Below are positions 26,726 to 36,753 of a stretch of 64,000 nt of DNA, piece after piece. Where the stretch lies: positions 434,001 through 498,000 of the forward strand of contig NZ_JIAW01000002.1 of NCBI RefSeq assembly GCF_000620625.1, given 5' to 3'. A program made the translations under genes and the position numbers. This DNA comes from Mycobacterium sp. URHB0044. GTDB lineage: Bacteria; Actinomycetota; Actinomycetes; Mycobacteriales; Mycobacteriaceae. Position 1 is the stretch's first letter, and every line of letters begins with the position of its first letter. The notes beneath the pieces are model-generated. The model was not told the DNA's origin. It was given only the letters and a program-made list of their open reading frames with translations, and did no database searches.

Positions 26726-27736
26726 TCAGTTCTCCCGACCGGCTGAAACCCACGACAGGTCGGCGAACCGATGTCCCGAGACGGCCGCTCCCGCCGCGTC
26801 GAGCCGCTCCAACTGGTCATCGGTGAGCGCGACGTCCAGCGAGCCCAGGTTCTCCTCGACGCGCGCCGCGCGGCGTGTCCCCGGAATCGGCGCGGACGCC
26901 ACCCCGAGCTCGTCGGCGCGGTAACGCAACCAGGCCAGCGCGACCTGCGCCGCGGTGGCCTCACGCTCGTCGGCGACGTCGCGGATGACGTCGACGACCG
27001 CCTGGTTGGCCTCCAGGGCACCTTCGGAGAACCGTGGCATGCCGCGCCGGAAGTCCGATCCCGATTCGAGGTCGGCGGCGGATCGGACGGTGCCCGTCAG
27101 GAATCCGCGGCCCAGCGGCGAATACGGGACGAAGCCGACACCGAGTTCGGCCGCGGCAGGCACCACGTTGCGTTCGACGTCGCGGCTCCAAATCGACCAT
27201 TCGCTCTGCACCGCGGCGATGGGATGGACGGCGACCGCGGCGCGCAACTCGTCGGCCGTCACCTCGGACAGTCCCAGATGGCGCACCTTGCCCGCGGCCA
27301 CCAGCTCGGCCATCGCTCCGACGGTCTCCTCGATCGGCACCGTCACGTCCCGGCGGTGCATGTAGTAGAGGTCGACGACGTCGGTGTTGAGCCTCGCCAG
27401 GCTCTCGTCGATGCATTGCCGGACGTACGCCGCGTCGCCGCGGGATCCCGGCCTGCCGGCGGCCCGATCGGCGGGGTTGCCGGTGATGCCGAACTTGGTC
27501 GCCAACGTCACCTCGTCGCGCCGGCTCTCCAGCAGGCGGGCGATGAGGCGTTCGTTGTTGCCGCCGCCGTAGACGTTGGCGGTGTCGATGAACGTGACAC
27601 CGAGGTCGATGCAGCTGTGCAGCGTGGCCAAGGATTCCTCGTCGTTCACCTCGCCGTACACCGGTGTCAGCGCCATTGCGCCGAAACCGATTGCGCTAAC
27701 CGTCAATTCGTCGCCGAGCGTCACGGTTTCCGTCAT
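26726..27736 (-). CDS. Aldo/keto reductase
   Basis: 336 residues from ATG 27736; an upstream ATG at 27775 is possible. The AKR tetrad is visible: DTANVYGGG (Asp and Tyr), ATKFG (Lys) and YYMHRRD (His). WSRDVERNVVPAAAELGVGF, YSPLGRGFLTGT and PIPGTRRAARVEEN are the NADPH-binding region typical of the YajO/AKR13-like group. It is a soluble NADPH-dependent carbonyl reductase with an unknown physiological substrate. Confidence 0.9.
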   Translation of the reverse strand: MTETVTLGDELTVSAIGFGAMALTPVYGEVNDEESLATLHSCIDLGVTFIDTANVYGGGNNERLIARLLESRRDEVTLATKFGITGNPADRAAGRPGSRGDAAYVRQCIDESLARLNTDVVDLYYMHRRDVTVPIEETVGAMAELVAAGKVRHLGLSEVTADELRAAVAVHPIAAVQSEWSIWSRDVERNVVPAAAELGVGFVPYSPLGRGFLTGTVRSAADLESGSDFRRGMPRFSEGALEANQAVVDVIRDVADEREATAAQVALAWLRYRADELGVASAPIPGTRRAARVEENLGSLDVALTDDQLERLDAAGAAVSGHRFADLSWVSAGREN

Positions 27737-27867
27737 TGTGTGCACCCTTCGTCGTTTCGTCATCGGCCTGTGCAACCCGTCACACCGTCGATCTGTTCCG
27801 CCGGGGACTACCGCCGAGCCGTCATCCGGCCTAACCTATTGTGACCGGCGTCACTTGGGAGGTGCAC

Positions 27868-28296
27868 GTGCGGATCGCAGACGTGTTGAAGAACAAGGGC
27901 GCGGCGGTGCAGACCGTCGCCCCCGACATGACGGTGCGCGACCTGCTTGCTGGGCTGGTGGCGCGCAACATCGGCGCGATGGTGGTCGTCGGGCCCAGCG
28001 GACCGGTGGGCATCGTCTCCGAGCGCGACGTCGTACGGAAGTTGCACGAGTTCGGCGGGGAACTCCTGGACAGGTCGGTCTCCGACATCATGACGGCCCA
28101 GGTGATCACTTGTAGGCCGGCCGACTCGGTGGACAGTCTCAGCGCGTTGATGACGACCAACCGGGTGCGCCACGTGCCCGTCATCGACGACGGGCGCCTG
28201 GCCGGAATCGTCAGCATCGGCGACGTGGTGAAGACGCGCATGGAGGAACTGCAGACTCAGCAGGAGCAGCTGGAGGCGTACATCACGCAGGGGTGA
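27868..28296 (+). CDS. CBS-domain pair protein
   Basis: 142 residues from the GTG at 27868 with GGGAGG at 27857-27862; the open frame begins at 27841 but that start has no ribosome binding site. Two CBS domains make up the protein: MTVRDLLAGLVARNIGAMVV with VGIVSERDVVRKL, then VDSLSALMTTNRVRHVPVID with AGIVSIGDVV. A short charged helix ends it. CBS pairs bind adenine nucleotides. It corresponds to Rv2406c in position and sequence type. Confidence 0.9.
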   Translation: MRIADVLKNKGAAVQTVAPDMTVRDLLAGLVARNIGAMVVVGPSGPVGIVSERDVVRKLHEFGGELLDRSVSDIMTAQVITCRPADSVDSLSALMTTNRVRHVPVIDDGRLAGIVSIGDVVKTRMEELQTQQEQLEAYITQG

Positions 28297-28315
28297 ATCC
28301 GGCAGTATCGATCCC

Positions 28316-28924
28316 GTGAACAACGTCGAGGCCCGCCCCGCCACCCGCGCCGACGTCGGCGCCCTGTCCAAGGCCCTGGGCCGGGCCTTCTTCGATGATC
28401 CGGTGATGCGCTGGATGCTGCCGGACGCCGAGGTTCGTCGCAGCAAGCTGCACCGCTTGTTCGCATCGATCACCCGGCACCACCATCTGGCCCGGGGCGG
28501 CGTCGAAGTGGCAGGCAATGGCAACGGCATCGGTGCCGCCTCCTTGTGGGACCCGCCGGGCCGGTGGCAGACGACGCGTGGCGAGGAGCTGCGCGCGATG
28601 CCGGGGCTGCTGTTGGCCTTCGGCAGGTCACTGCAACGGGGCCTCGAAGTCACCGAGCTGATGAAGAAGGCTCACCCCGAGGAGCCGCACTGGTATCTGG
28701 CGGTCATCGGCAGCGATCCAGACGTGCGGGGCAAGGGTTACGGCAACGTCCTGATGCGGTCCCGGCTGGACCGCTGCGACGCCGAGCACGCGCCGGCCTA
28801 TCTGGAGTCGAGCAATCCGGACAACGTGCCCTACTACCAGCGGTTCGGCTTTGACGTCACCGGCGAGATCAAGGTGCCGGGCGGCGGTCCCACCCTTATC
28901 CCGATGTGGCGCCCGCCCCGCTGA
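28316..28924 (+). CDS. GNAT family N-acetyltransferase
   Basis: 202 residues from a GTG. The acetyl-CoA loop is VIGSDPDVRGKGYGNVLM near residue 135, with the Q/RxxGxG/A pattern as RGKGYG. The closing YLESSNPDNVPYYQRFGFDV is the common ending of this small-molecule acetyltransferase group. RATRADVGALSKALGRAFFDD-type N-terminus fits as well. It starts 20 bp after the CBS gene and is probably in its operon. A strong hairpin follows the stop. The acceptor substrate is unknown. Confidence 0.87.
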   Translation: MNNVEARPATRADVGALSKALGRAFFDDPVMRWMLPDAEVRRSKLHRLFASITRHHHLARGGVEVAGNGNGIGAASLWDPPGRWQTTRGEELRAMPGLLLAFGRSLQRGLEVTELMKKAHPEEPHWYLAVIGSDPDVRGKGYGNVLMRSRLDRCDAEHAPAYLESSNPDNVPYYQRFGFDVTGEIKVPGGGPTLIPMWRPPR

Positions 28925-28958
28925 GCAGCCGCCTAGCAGCAGCCCCCACCCTCTTCGC

Positions 28959-29014
28959 CGAGGCTGCTGGGAGATCGCGAAAATCGCTCAGATCGCGATC
29001 TCCCAGCAGTCTCG
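28959..29014. terminator. Long hairpin between convergent genes, probable bidirectional terminator
   Basis: CTGCTGGGAGATCGCGA at 28964-28980 and its perfect complement at 28993-29009 enclose a 12-nt loop. The stem extends five more pairs outward, including one G-U, to 28959 and 29014, for 22 pairs in all. It lies between the GNAT gene (+) and the PemK/MazF-like gene (-). There is no U-tract on either side, as is common for mycobacterial terminators. Confidence 0.65.
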
Positions 29015-29039
29015 AGGCGGGGAAGTGAGGAGGTGGAAA

Positions 29040-29642
29040 TCAGCTCCAGGAGTAGTCGGCCCGCAACCTGGTCGCGACGACCTCGAAGGTCTCGCGGTCG
29101 AGAATGGCGCCTTCGCGTCGAATGCTCTCCTCGGGCACGTCGAGCACCCGATCCAGCCGGACCCAGCTGGCCCGCCCCTCGTAGTCCCAGGAGCCGCTGC
29201 CGATGCCGACCCAGTCGCGATCGCCGTGGTGGCGGTCCTGGCTGGACAGCATGAGGCCCAGCAGCGTGGCGCTGTCACGGCCCACCACCAGCACCGGACG
29301 GTCCTTGCCGCGGGTCGGATCGTCCTCGTAGACGACCCAGGTCCACACGATCTCGCCGGGATCCGCCCGGCCATCGAGATCGGGTGCGTAGACGACCTTG
29401 CGGGCGCGGTGGGCGGTCGGGACGCTGCGGTCGGTGACCGGCCGGCCAGCGGTAATCGCGGGCTGGGCCTCGCCCGATGCGCCCGCGAGCGCGCTGAGAC
29501 CCGCATCGACGCCCATCCTGATGCCCTGCTGAATGCCCCGCTGCAGGCTGTCGGCCTTCGGGAGCTGCCGGATCAGCTTCGGTGCCTCGTTGAAAACCAG
29601 ATGCTCTGCTAAACGCTGGAACGTCTTCCACTGCGACGCCAT
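29040..29642 (-). CDS. PemK/MazF-like fold protein (Rv2405 type)
   Basis: 200 residues from ATG 29642 (MASQWKTFQR); an ATG at 29654 adds four. An N-terminal helical part is followed by a PemK/MazF-like beta barrel: ADPGEIVWTWVVYEDDPTRG, then KDRPVLVVGRD, with SSQDRHHGDRDWVGIGSGSW further on. MazF relatives are RNA endonucleases in toxin-antitoxin pairs, but no antitoxin gene is adjacent and the protein is longer than MazF. A core-genome role is more likely. It is divergent from lepA, as in M. tuberculosis. Confidence 0.72.
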   Translation of the reverse strand: MASQWKTFQRLAEHLVFNEAPKLIRQLPKADSLQRGIQQGIRMGVDAGLSALAGASGEAQPAITAGRPVTDRSVPTAHRARKVVYAPDLDGRADPGEIVWTWVVYEDDPTRGKDRPVLVVGRDSATLLGLMLSSQDRHHGDRDWVGIGSGSWDYEGRASWVRLDRVLDVPEESIRREGAILDRETFEVVATRLRADYSWS

Positions 29643-29669
29643 GATTTCGAGCATAGGTGGGACCCACGA

Positions 29670-29700
29670 TTGTGTCGTCGCGTTGGTTGCTCGATACCCT
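29670..29700 (+). promoter_or_regulatory. Candidate lepA promoter
   Basis: TACCCT (29695-29700) fits the mycobacterial TANNNT -10 element and lies 19 bp after TTGTGT (29670-29675). Transcription would start near 29707, leaving a leader of about 40 nt that contains the AGGAG at 29737-29741. Assigned by eye. Confidence 0.35.
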
Positions 29701-29747
29701 GGTAGTGCTCGCGTCTTCCCTCGAGCCCGCCCGACCAGGAGATTCCC

Positions 29748-31589
<1,842 letters not shown>

Positions 31590-31658
31590 GGCAGCGCCGT
31601 CAGGGGCTCCGGCGGCCGAAAGGACGCATTGCGTGTCCCGGTCGGTCACAATGGCTCG

Positions 31659-32354
31659 ATGAAGCGTGGAGTCGCGGTCGCAGTTGCCGTCGCCATGACG
31701 GTGTTGCTGTCGGGATGCACGACCACGGTCAGTGGCAGCGCGGTGCGCGACAAGGATGCCGCCCCGCTGGACGTCGTACCGCTGAAGGAAACGCAACTCG
31801 ACGGCGTGATGCTCGGCATCGACGAACTCAACTCCCTCATCGGCTCGTCCGACATGGAAGTGGTCAGCGAGATGGAGGAGATGTCGGACAACTCGCACGC
31901 CGTCTCCGACGCCGACTGTCTCGGAGTCATCTTCGGCGCCGAGCAGGAGGTCTACGACGGCAGCCAGTGGACCGCCGTCCGCGACCAGGTGGCCCGCGAA
32001 CCCGGGGACGAGAAGGACCACTGGGTCGAGCAGACGGCCGTGCTCTATCCCGCCGCGGACGACGCCCAGAAGTTCTTCGACGGGTCCAAGTCGAAATGGG
32101 AACAGTGCGCGGGGTTCTCGGTGGAGGTCGAAGACTCCGAATCCACCTACATCTGGCAGGTCGACGACCTGGCGGACAAGGACGACATGCTTGCCCAGGT
32201 GGTGACTCAGGAGGACTCCGGCGGCTGGGAGTGCCAACACGCGATGTCCCTGGTGTCCAACGTGACGGTCGAGACGTGGGCATGCGCGTTCGGCATCCAC
32301 GACGAGGCCGTCGAGATGGCCCAGGAAATGATCAAGTACGCGTCCAAGAAGTAG
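31659..32354 (+). CDS. Lipoprotein with PknH-like extracellular sensor domain (LppR-like)
   Basis: 231 residues from ATG 31659. A lipoprotein signal runs to LLSGC, with the lipidated Cys20. The mature part has the layout of the PknH-like sensor domain found in many mycobacterial lipoproteins: acidic, with paired Cys (DADCLGVIFG, KWEQCAGFSV, GGWECQHAM, TWACAFG) that could form two disulfides. The location would be the outer face of the cell membrane. It follows lepA, as lppR (Rv2403c) does in M. tuberculosis. The ligand is unknown. Confidence 0.8.
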   Translation: MKRGVAVAVAVAMTVLLSGCTTTVSGSAVRDKDAAPLDVVPLKETQLDGVMLGIDELNSLIGSSDMEVVSEMEEMSDNSHAVSDADCLGVIFGAEQEVYDGSQWTAVRDQVAREPGDEKDHWVEQTAVLYPAADDAQKFFDGSKSKWEQCAGFSVEVEDSESTYIWQVDDLADKDDMLAQVVTQEDSGGWECQHAMSLVSNVTVETWACAFGIHDEAVEMAQEMIKYASKK

Positions 32355-32446
32355 CGGCCCTCGCTGGGTGACGGCGAAGTCTCGGTCGGGTTGAGATGTG
32401 GTGTCACGTAAGTGCTGTTTCGGCCGGACCTGACATCATCGTTCGA

Positions 32447-33040
32447 GTGTCACCGAGAGCAGCGACGGAAACGGACAGCGGGCTGGCCTTGCGCCTTGCG
32501 GCGACCGCTTCACTCGGCGCAGCGGTCATCCACTTCGCCGTCGTACCGACGCACTGGAACCAGTGGGTACCGTCGGGGCTGTTCTTCATCGCAATTGCTC
32601 TGTTCCAACTGATTTGGGCGCGAGTGCTGCTGACTCGGACGACCACGGCCGTGCTTGCCGCAGGGACATTGGGCAATGCGGGTGCCGCCGCGCTGTGGGC
32701 ACTGTCCCGGATTGCGGGAGCGCCGTTCGGCCCACACGCCGGACTGCCCGAACTGGTCCAAGCCGCCGACCTCTGCGCTCTTCTGCTCGAGATGTACGTC
32801 GTGATGGGAGCTGGCTGGGTCTGGTACCGAGGCCGTCGAGCAGCGCCGATTCCAGCCTTCGCCAACGCGATCGTCCTCCTCGGCCTCGGCGCCGTAATCA
32901 CTAGCGCCGCAGCGGTAGGAGTTGCTTCTGGCTTGCGGGACGACCACCACGGACCTGCTGCCGCAGAGTCGCACCACCCGCCCGACGCGCCGGCGCCCGT
33001 CGAAGCCCCGCAGCAAGCGGCGACGCACCATCACGGTTGA
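32447..33040 (+). CDS. Small integral membrane protein with His-rich tail
   Basis: About 197 residues from GTG 32447; ATG 32396 in the same frame is an alternative. Four to five hydrophobic segments are visible (AATASLGAAVIHFAVVP, VPSGLFFIAIALFQLIWARV, TAVLAAGTLGNAGAAALWAL, ADLCALLLEMYVVMGAGWVW, AIVLLGLGAVITSAAAVGVA). The C-terminus is polar and His-rich (DDHHGPAAAESHHPP ... THHHG), suggesting metal binding. It has no recognised family and appears monocistronic. Confidence 0.65.
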   Translation: MSPRAATETDSGLALRLAATASLGAAVIHFAVVPTHWNQWVPSGLFFIAIALFQLIWARVLLTRTTTAVLAAGTLGNAGAAALWALSRIAGAPFGPHAGLPELVQAADLCALLLEMYVVMGAGWVWYRGRRAAPIPAFANAIVLLGLGAVITSAAAVGVASGLRDDHHGPAAAESHHPPDAPAPVEAPQQAATHHHG

Positions 33041-33226
33041 ACACTTTGCAACCAGCGTGATCCGAATTGCCAGCGGGCGCCGTGAAGGTCATCGATGCCG
33101 CGGAACGCCGAGGTAACACGCGGTTGTGCCGATCGGGCAGGTGCGTCGGACCGATGAACTGCCGCGGCGCGTCAATCGCGTCGTACGCCGTCGCGCCCTA
33201 GCCTTTGCGGCAAGGGGGTTCCCGCG

Positions 33227-33409
33227 ATGGACGAGTTTCGAGGCGCCGCACACATGATCGACGTCGAACCATTGTTGCGACCAGTCGGCCACGTCTGGCC
33301 ATGGGTCGTCGCCGCGCTCGGCGTGCTGATCATCGTGACCGGCGGGATTCTGCTCTCGCCCGATGCCGGTGTCAGCTCGAGCGGACCGGCCGCCATTTCG
33401 TCGGAATGA
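33227..33409 (+). CDS. Possible 60-residue single-span membrane protein
   Basis: ATG 33227 follows AAGGGGG at a workable distance. The product has one hydrophobic span (VWPWVVAALGVLIIVTGGIL) with short polar ends. Small proteins of this layout are common in mycobacteria, but nothing else supports expression. It lies 115 bp before the acetate transporter-like gene on the same strand. Confidence 0.35.
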   Translation: MDEFRGAAHMIDVEPLLRPVGHVWPWVVAALGVLIIVTGGILLSPDAGVSSSGPAAISSE

Positions 33410-33524
33410 TCGCAAACCTGGGTGGGTGGGCGTCCGCTCCGTAGATTTCGGAAGTGTTGCCGCCGGGTAACCGTCTGCCCCGCAATGTGATTCGGGCGCG
33501 ACGACGACCGAGAGGATGCCGCCG

Positions 33525-34157
33525 ATGACCGATCTCGCCTTTGCCGAACCCACGGTGCAAGCCGCGAGCCTGGAACCGGTCGCCGCGCCGCGGGAGGGCA
33601 ATCCCGGCCTGGTGGCACTCCCACTCGTCATCGCCGGCGGCTTCGGATTGGGTTTCACCAACACCGGCATCGTCGACGTCGCCGCGGCGGCGGTCCCGAT
33701 CCTGCTGTCCGCGACCGCAGTCGGGCTGCTGTTGGCGACCATCTGGGCCGCCGCGCTCGGGCAGAACGTCAACGCCACGGTCTACGGCGTCTTCTTCGGG
33801 TTCTACGGCAGCTACGCGGCGCTCTCGCTGGGGTTGACTCACGACTGGTTCGGAATCGCCGCGGCCGATGCCGGGCAGACGACGGCATTGTGGCTTGGCA
33901 GTTGGCTGTTCACTATCGGTATTCTGACCGTGCTGGTGCTGCGGCTGCCGTGGACGTATCCGGTCCTGCTGTTGGTGGTCGACGTCGCCCTCGTGCTGCT
34001 CCTGATCGGCAACCTTGCCGACAGCGCGGTCGCTACCCATGCGGGTGGCTGGTTCGTCTTCGTGTTCGTCGGCATCGTGGTGTACTTCTACGCCGCCTCG
34101 CTGTGGGAGGAGACCGGCGGACGGTCCCTGCCACTGGGCCGTCCCCTGGTGGGGTAG
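33525..34157 (+). CDS. GPR1/FUN34/YaaH family (acetate/succinate) transporter-like protein
   Basis: 210 residues from ATG 33525 with GAGAGG ten bases upstream. An ATG at 33516 sits too close to that site. The family motif NPGLVALPLVIAGGFGLGFT, a variant of NPAPLGL, opens the first of six membrane helices. FFGFYGSYAALSLGL and LVVDVALVLLLIGNL are other conserved helices, and the protein ends in an LWEETGGRSLPLGRPL tail. Members are acetate/succinate:proton symporters or channels. It converges on the acyl-CoA dehydrogenase-like gene with 13 bp between. Confidence 0.82.
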   Translation: MTDLAFAEPTVQAASLEPVAAPREGNPGLVALPLVIAGGFGLGFTNTGIVDVAAAAVPILLSATAVGLLLATIWAAALGQNVNATVYGVFFGFYGSYAALSLGLTHDWFGIAAADAGQTTALWLGSWLFTIGILTVLVLRLPWTYPVLLLVVDVALVLLLIGNLADSAVATHAGGWFVFVFVGIVVYFYAASLWEETGGRSLPLGRPLVG

Positions 34158-34170
34158 TCGTGGCGGCTGA

Positions 34171-35385
34171 TCAGAAGTATCCGCTGCCGGGCAGCCGGGT
34201 GCCGCGGACGTGGTAGGCGCCGATCGCCTGCGCCTTGTACGACGTCGGGTTGTGCGAGGCCAGTGTCCGGATGTTGCGCCAGTGCCGATCGAGTAGGTGC
34301 GCCTGGCGTACCACCGACGCGCCGCCGACGTCGAATACCTGGGACGCCGCCTTCTGCCCCAGCGCGTCGACGACGACCTTGGCCGACGCGGCCTGCAGCG
34401 ACGCCTCGTGTGCGAGCTCGAGATTCGGGTCGGTGCCGTCCACATCCGCCTGGTAGGCGATCGCGAGTGCGTCGGCCGCGGCCAGCACCGTCGCGTTGGC
34501 CGCGTATGCGGCACTGGCGATCTCGCCGATCTCGCGTTGCAGCAGCGGATCGTCCGGCGGTGACGGGTTCGGCGCCCAGGTGAAGCTGCGTGACCGCTGG
34601 TGGACGTGGGCCACCGCATCCGCCCGCAGCCCCTGCAGGACACCGGCAACGAGTGCGGTGACGTACAGCTGGAAGAAGGCACCCGACAGGTACAGCGCCG
34701 GCTCGGCTCCGGTTGCGGGCGGTGCGAATTGCAGTGTCTCGTCGGCAGATACCGCCACGTCTTCGAAGATCGCGGTGCCGGTACCGGTGGCACGCTGGCC
34801 CATGCCGTCCCAGTCGTCGAGCACGGTGACACCCGCCCGATCGGTGGGGACCAGCGCGATCACCGTCGCGCCGTCGGGGTCGCTCGCGAGCACCTCGGCG
34901 TAGTCGGCGTAGAGCGTTCCGGTGGTGAAGTACTTCGTGCCGTTCAGCCGGAAGCCCTCACCGTCGCGGGTGAGCTTGGTCTTCCAGGTGAAGGCGCCTG
35001 CAGGCGTCGAACCGAGCTCGGTCGACGCGTTGCCGACGATCGTCCCGCTCAGTGCCAGTTCGATCACGCGGCTGCGCTCGTTGTCGTCGAGGCGCAGACG
35101 CTCCTCGACGTGAGCGAAGTGCCCGCGCAGAATGTGTGCCACGTTGACGTCGGCCGCGGCGAGCTCGATCACGACGGCGAACAGCTCGCGCAGGCTGGCC
35201 CCGCCGCCGCCGTCTTCGCGGGGTACCCGCAGCGCTCCGAGTCGCTGAGCGCGAACCAGATCGATTGCGCCATAGGGTCGTTCATTTGTCCGTTCCCGCT
35301 CGAGCGCGCCTGCGCCGATGTCGGCGATGAGACGGGCGAGCCGATCGGAGCCGTAGATCAGCGGTTCGGTGGAGGTCGTGGTCAT
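34171..35385 (-). CDS. Acyl-CoA dehydrogenase-fold monooxygenase (DszC/SfnB-like)
   Basis: 404 residues from ATG 35385, preceded by CAGGAGG, with the start overlapping the stop of the DszA-like gene (ATGA). The fold is acyl-CoA dehydrogenase-like: LRVPREDGGGGASLRELFAV, HILRGHFAHVEERLRL, FRLNGTKYFTTGTLYADYAE, DDWDGMGQRATGTGTAIFED. The usual catalytic Glu region is replaced by SKVVVDALGQKAASQVFDVG-like sequence, as in flavin monooxygenases of the DszC/SfnB group. These use reduced FMN to oxidise organosulfur or amine compounds. It is the last gene of a seven-gene transporter/oxygenase operon starting at 41907. The substrate is unproven. Confidence 0.83.
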   Translation of the reverse strand: MTTTSTEPLIYGSDRLARLIADIGAGALERERTNERPYGAIDLVRAQRLGALRVPREDGGGGASLRELFAVVIELAAADVNVAHILRGHFAHVEERLRLDDNERSRVIELALSGTIVGNASTELGSTPAGAFTWKTKLTRDGEGFRLNGTKYFTTGTLYADYAEVLASDPDGATVIALVPTDRAGVTVLDDWDGMGQRATGTGTAIFEDVAVSADETLQFAPPATGAEPALYLSGAFFQLYVTALVAGVLQGLRADAVAHVHQRSRSFTWAPNPSPPDDPLLQREIGEIASAAYAANATVLAAADALAIAYQADVDGTDPNLELAHEASLQAASAKVVVDALGQKAASQVFDVGGASVVRQAHLLDRHWRNIRTLASHNPTSYKAQAIGAYHVRGTRLPGSGYF

Positions 35386-36752
35386 CGGGTTGCCTCCTGG
35401 GTGGTACGGCGGTAGCGGGTGGCACGGTGCGTTTCGGGTAGTCGCGGTCCCTTTTCGAACAGCTTGTCGCGCAGGGTCCCCTCGGCATAGGACGTCTTGT
35501 AGGCACCGCGGCGTTGCAACTCGGGGATCACGTGGTCGACGAAGTCGACGAACGAACCGGGCGTGATCACGTTGGTGAGGTTGAAACCGTCGACGTCGGT
35601 CTCCTCCACCCACTCCTGCAGATGGTCGGCGACCTGGGTGGGGGAGCCGACGGTGAACCCGCCTTCGGCGTCGATCGCGTGGGCGTCGATGAAGTCCCGC
35701 AGTGTCCACTGGCCCTGGCCGTACATCTGCACCGACGACTTCAGATACTCGTTGTCGGTGACGGCGACCGGATCATCGAGGTCGAAGCGGGACAGGTCGG
35801 TACCCAGCCAGCCCGACCACAGCGCGAGCGCGCCCTCGGGGTCGATGTAGCGCCGGAACTCCTGGTAGCGCTCCTGTGCCGCGGCCTCGGTGGCACCGGT
35901 GACGACGACGTGGCCGTTGACGATCTTCACGTCGTAGGGGTCGCGCCCGGCGGCGGCGGCCCTGCCGCGAATGTCTGCGACGGCCTCCTTGAGCGCTTCC
36001 TTGGTGGGCGCGCCGATGAAGATCACCTCGGCGTTCTCGGCGCCGAACTGGCGGCCCCGCTCGGAGGCGCCTGCCTGATACAGCACCGGCGTGCGCTGCG
36101 GTGACGGCTCGGACAGATGGATGCCGGGAACCCGGAAGTACTTGCCGTCGTGGTCGATTGGGTGCACCTTGCTGGGGTCGGCGTATTCCGCGCGCGCCGG
36201 ATCGGTGCCGACGGCGTCGTCATCCCATGAGCCCTCCCACAGCTTGTAGAGGACTTCGGTGTACTCGTCGGCGATGGAGTAGCGCTCGGCGTGCGGTGTG
36301 ATGGTGTCCAGACCGTGGTTGCGGGCCGCGCTCTCCAGGTAGCCGGTGACGATGTTCCAGCCGACGCGGCCCTTGGTCAGGTGATCCAGCGTCGACATCC
36401 GCCGGGCGAACGAGTACGGGTGATCGAACGAGGTGGCCGCGGTGATCCCGAATCCGAGGTGTTCGGTGACGGTGGCCATGGCGGGCACGACGAGCAGCGG
36501 ATCGTTCACGGGCACTTGGGCACCCGAGCGCAGCGCGGCTTCCGGACCGCCGCCGTACACGTCGTAGATGCCGAGTACGTCGGCGATGAAGAGGCCGTCG
36601 AAGAGCCCGCGCTCCAGCAGCTTGGCCAGGTCCAGCCAGTACTGCAGATCCTTGTAGCGCGCGGCCTGCGACTCGGGGTGGCGCCACGTGCCCGCCACGA
36701 TGTGTGTCACGCAGTTCATGTCGAATGCGTTGAGATGGATCTGTCGGGTCAT
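35382..36752 (-). CDS. NtaA/SnaA/DszA/SoxA family FMNH2-dependent monooxygenase
   Basis: 456 residues. The family hallmarks are HLNAFDMNCVTHIVAGTWRH at the start, FDGLFIADVLGIYDVYGG, LGFGITAATSFDHPYSFARR, GRVGWNIVTGYLESAARNHG and YQAGASERGRQFGAENAEVI. Members break C-S or C-N bonds using FMNH2 from a separate reductase (dibenzothiophene sulfone, nitrilotriacetate, pristinamycin). It lies one base after the ABC ATPase stop and four bases overlapping the DszC-like gene, so uptake and oxidation are co-expressed. Sulfur scavenging is the likely purpose, by context. Confidence 0.9.
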   Translation of the reverse strand: MTRQIHLNAFDMNCVTHIVAGTWRHPESQAARYKDLQYWLDLAKLLERGLFDGLFIADVLGIYDVYGGGPEAALRSGAQVPVNDPLLVVPAMATVTEHLGFGITAATSFDHPYSFARRMSTLDHLTKGRVGWNIVTGYLESAARNHGLDTITPHAERYSIADEYTEVLYKLWEGSWDDDAVGTDPARAEYADPSKVHPIDHDGKYFRVPGIHLSEPSPQRTPVLYQAGASERGRQFGAENAEVIFIGAPTKEALKEAVADIRGRAAAAGRDPYDVKIVNGHVVVTGATEAAAQERYQEFRRYIDPEGALALWSGWLGTDLSRFDLDDPVAVTDNEYLKSSVQMYGQGQWTLRDFIDAHAIDAEGGFTVGSPTQVADHLQEWVEETDVDGFNLTNVITPGSFVDFVDHVIPELQRRGAYKTSYAEGTLRDKLFEKGPRLPETHRATRYRRTTQEATR

Positions 36753-36753
36753 G

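Noticed and set aside
29040..29642. MazEF-type toxin-antitoxin locus
   Set aside because: No antitoxin reading frame is adjacent, the protein is longer than MazF, and the locus is part of the conserved core order.
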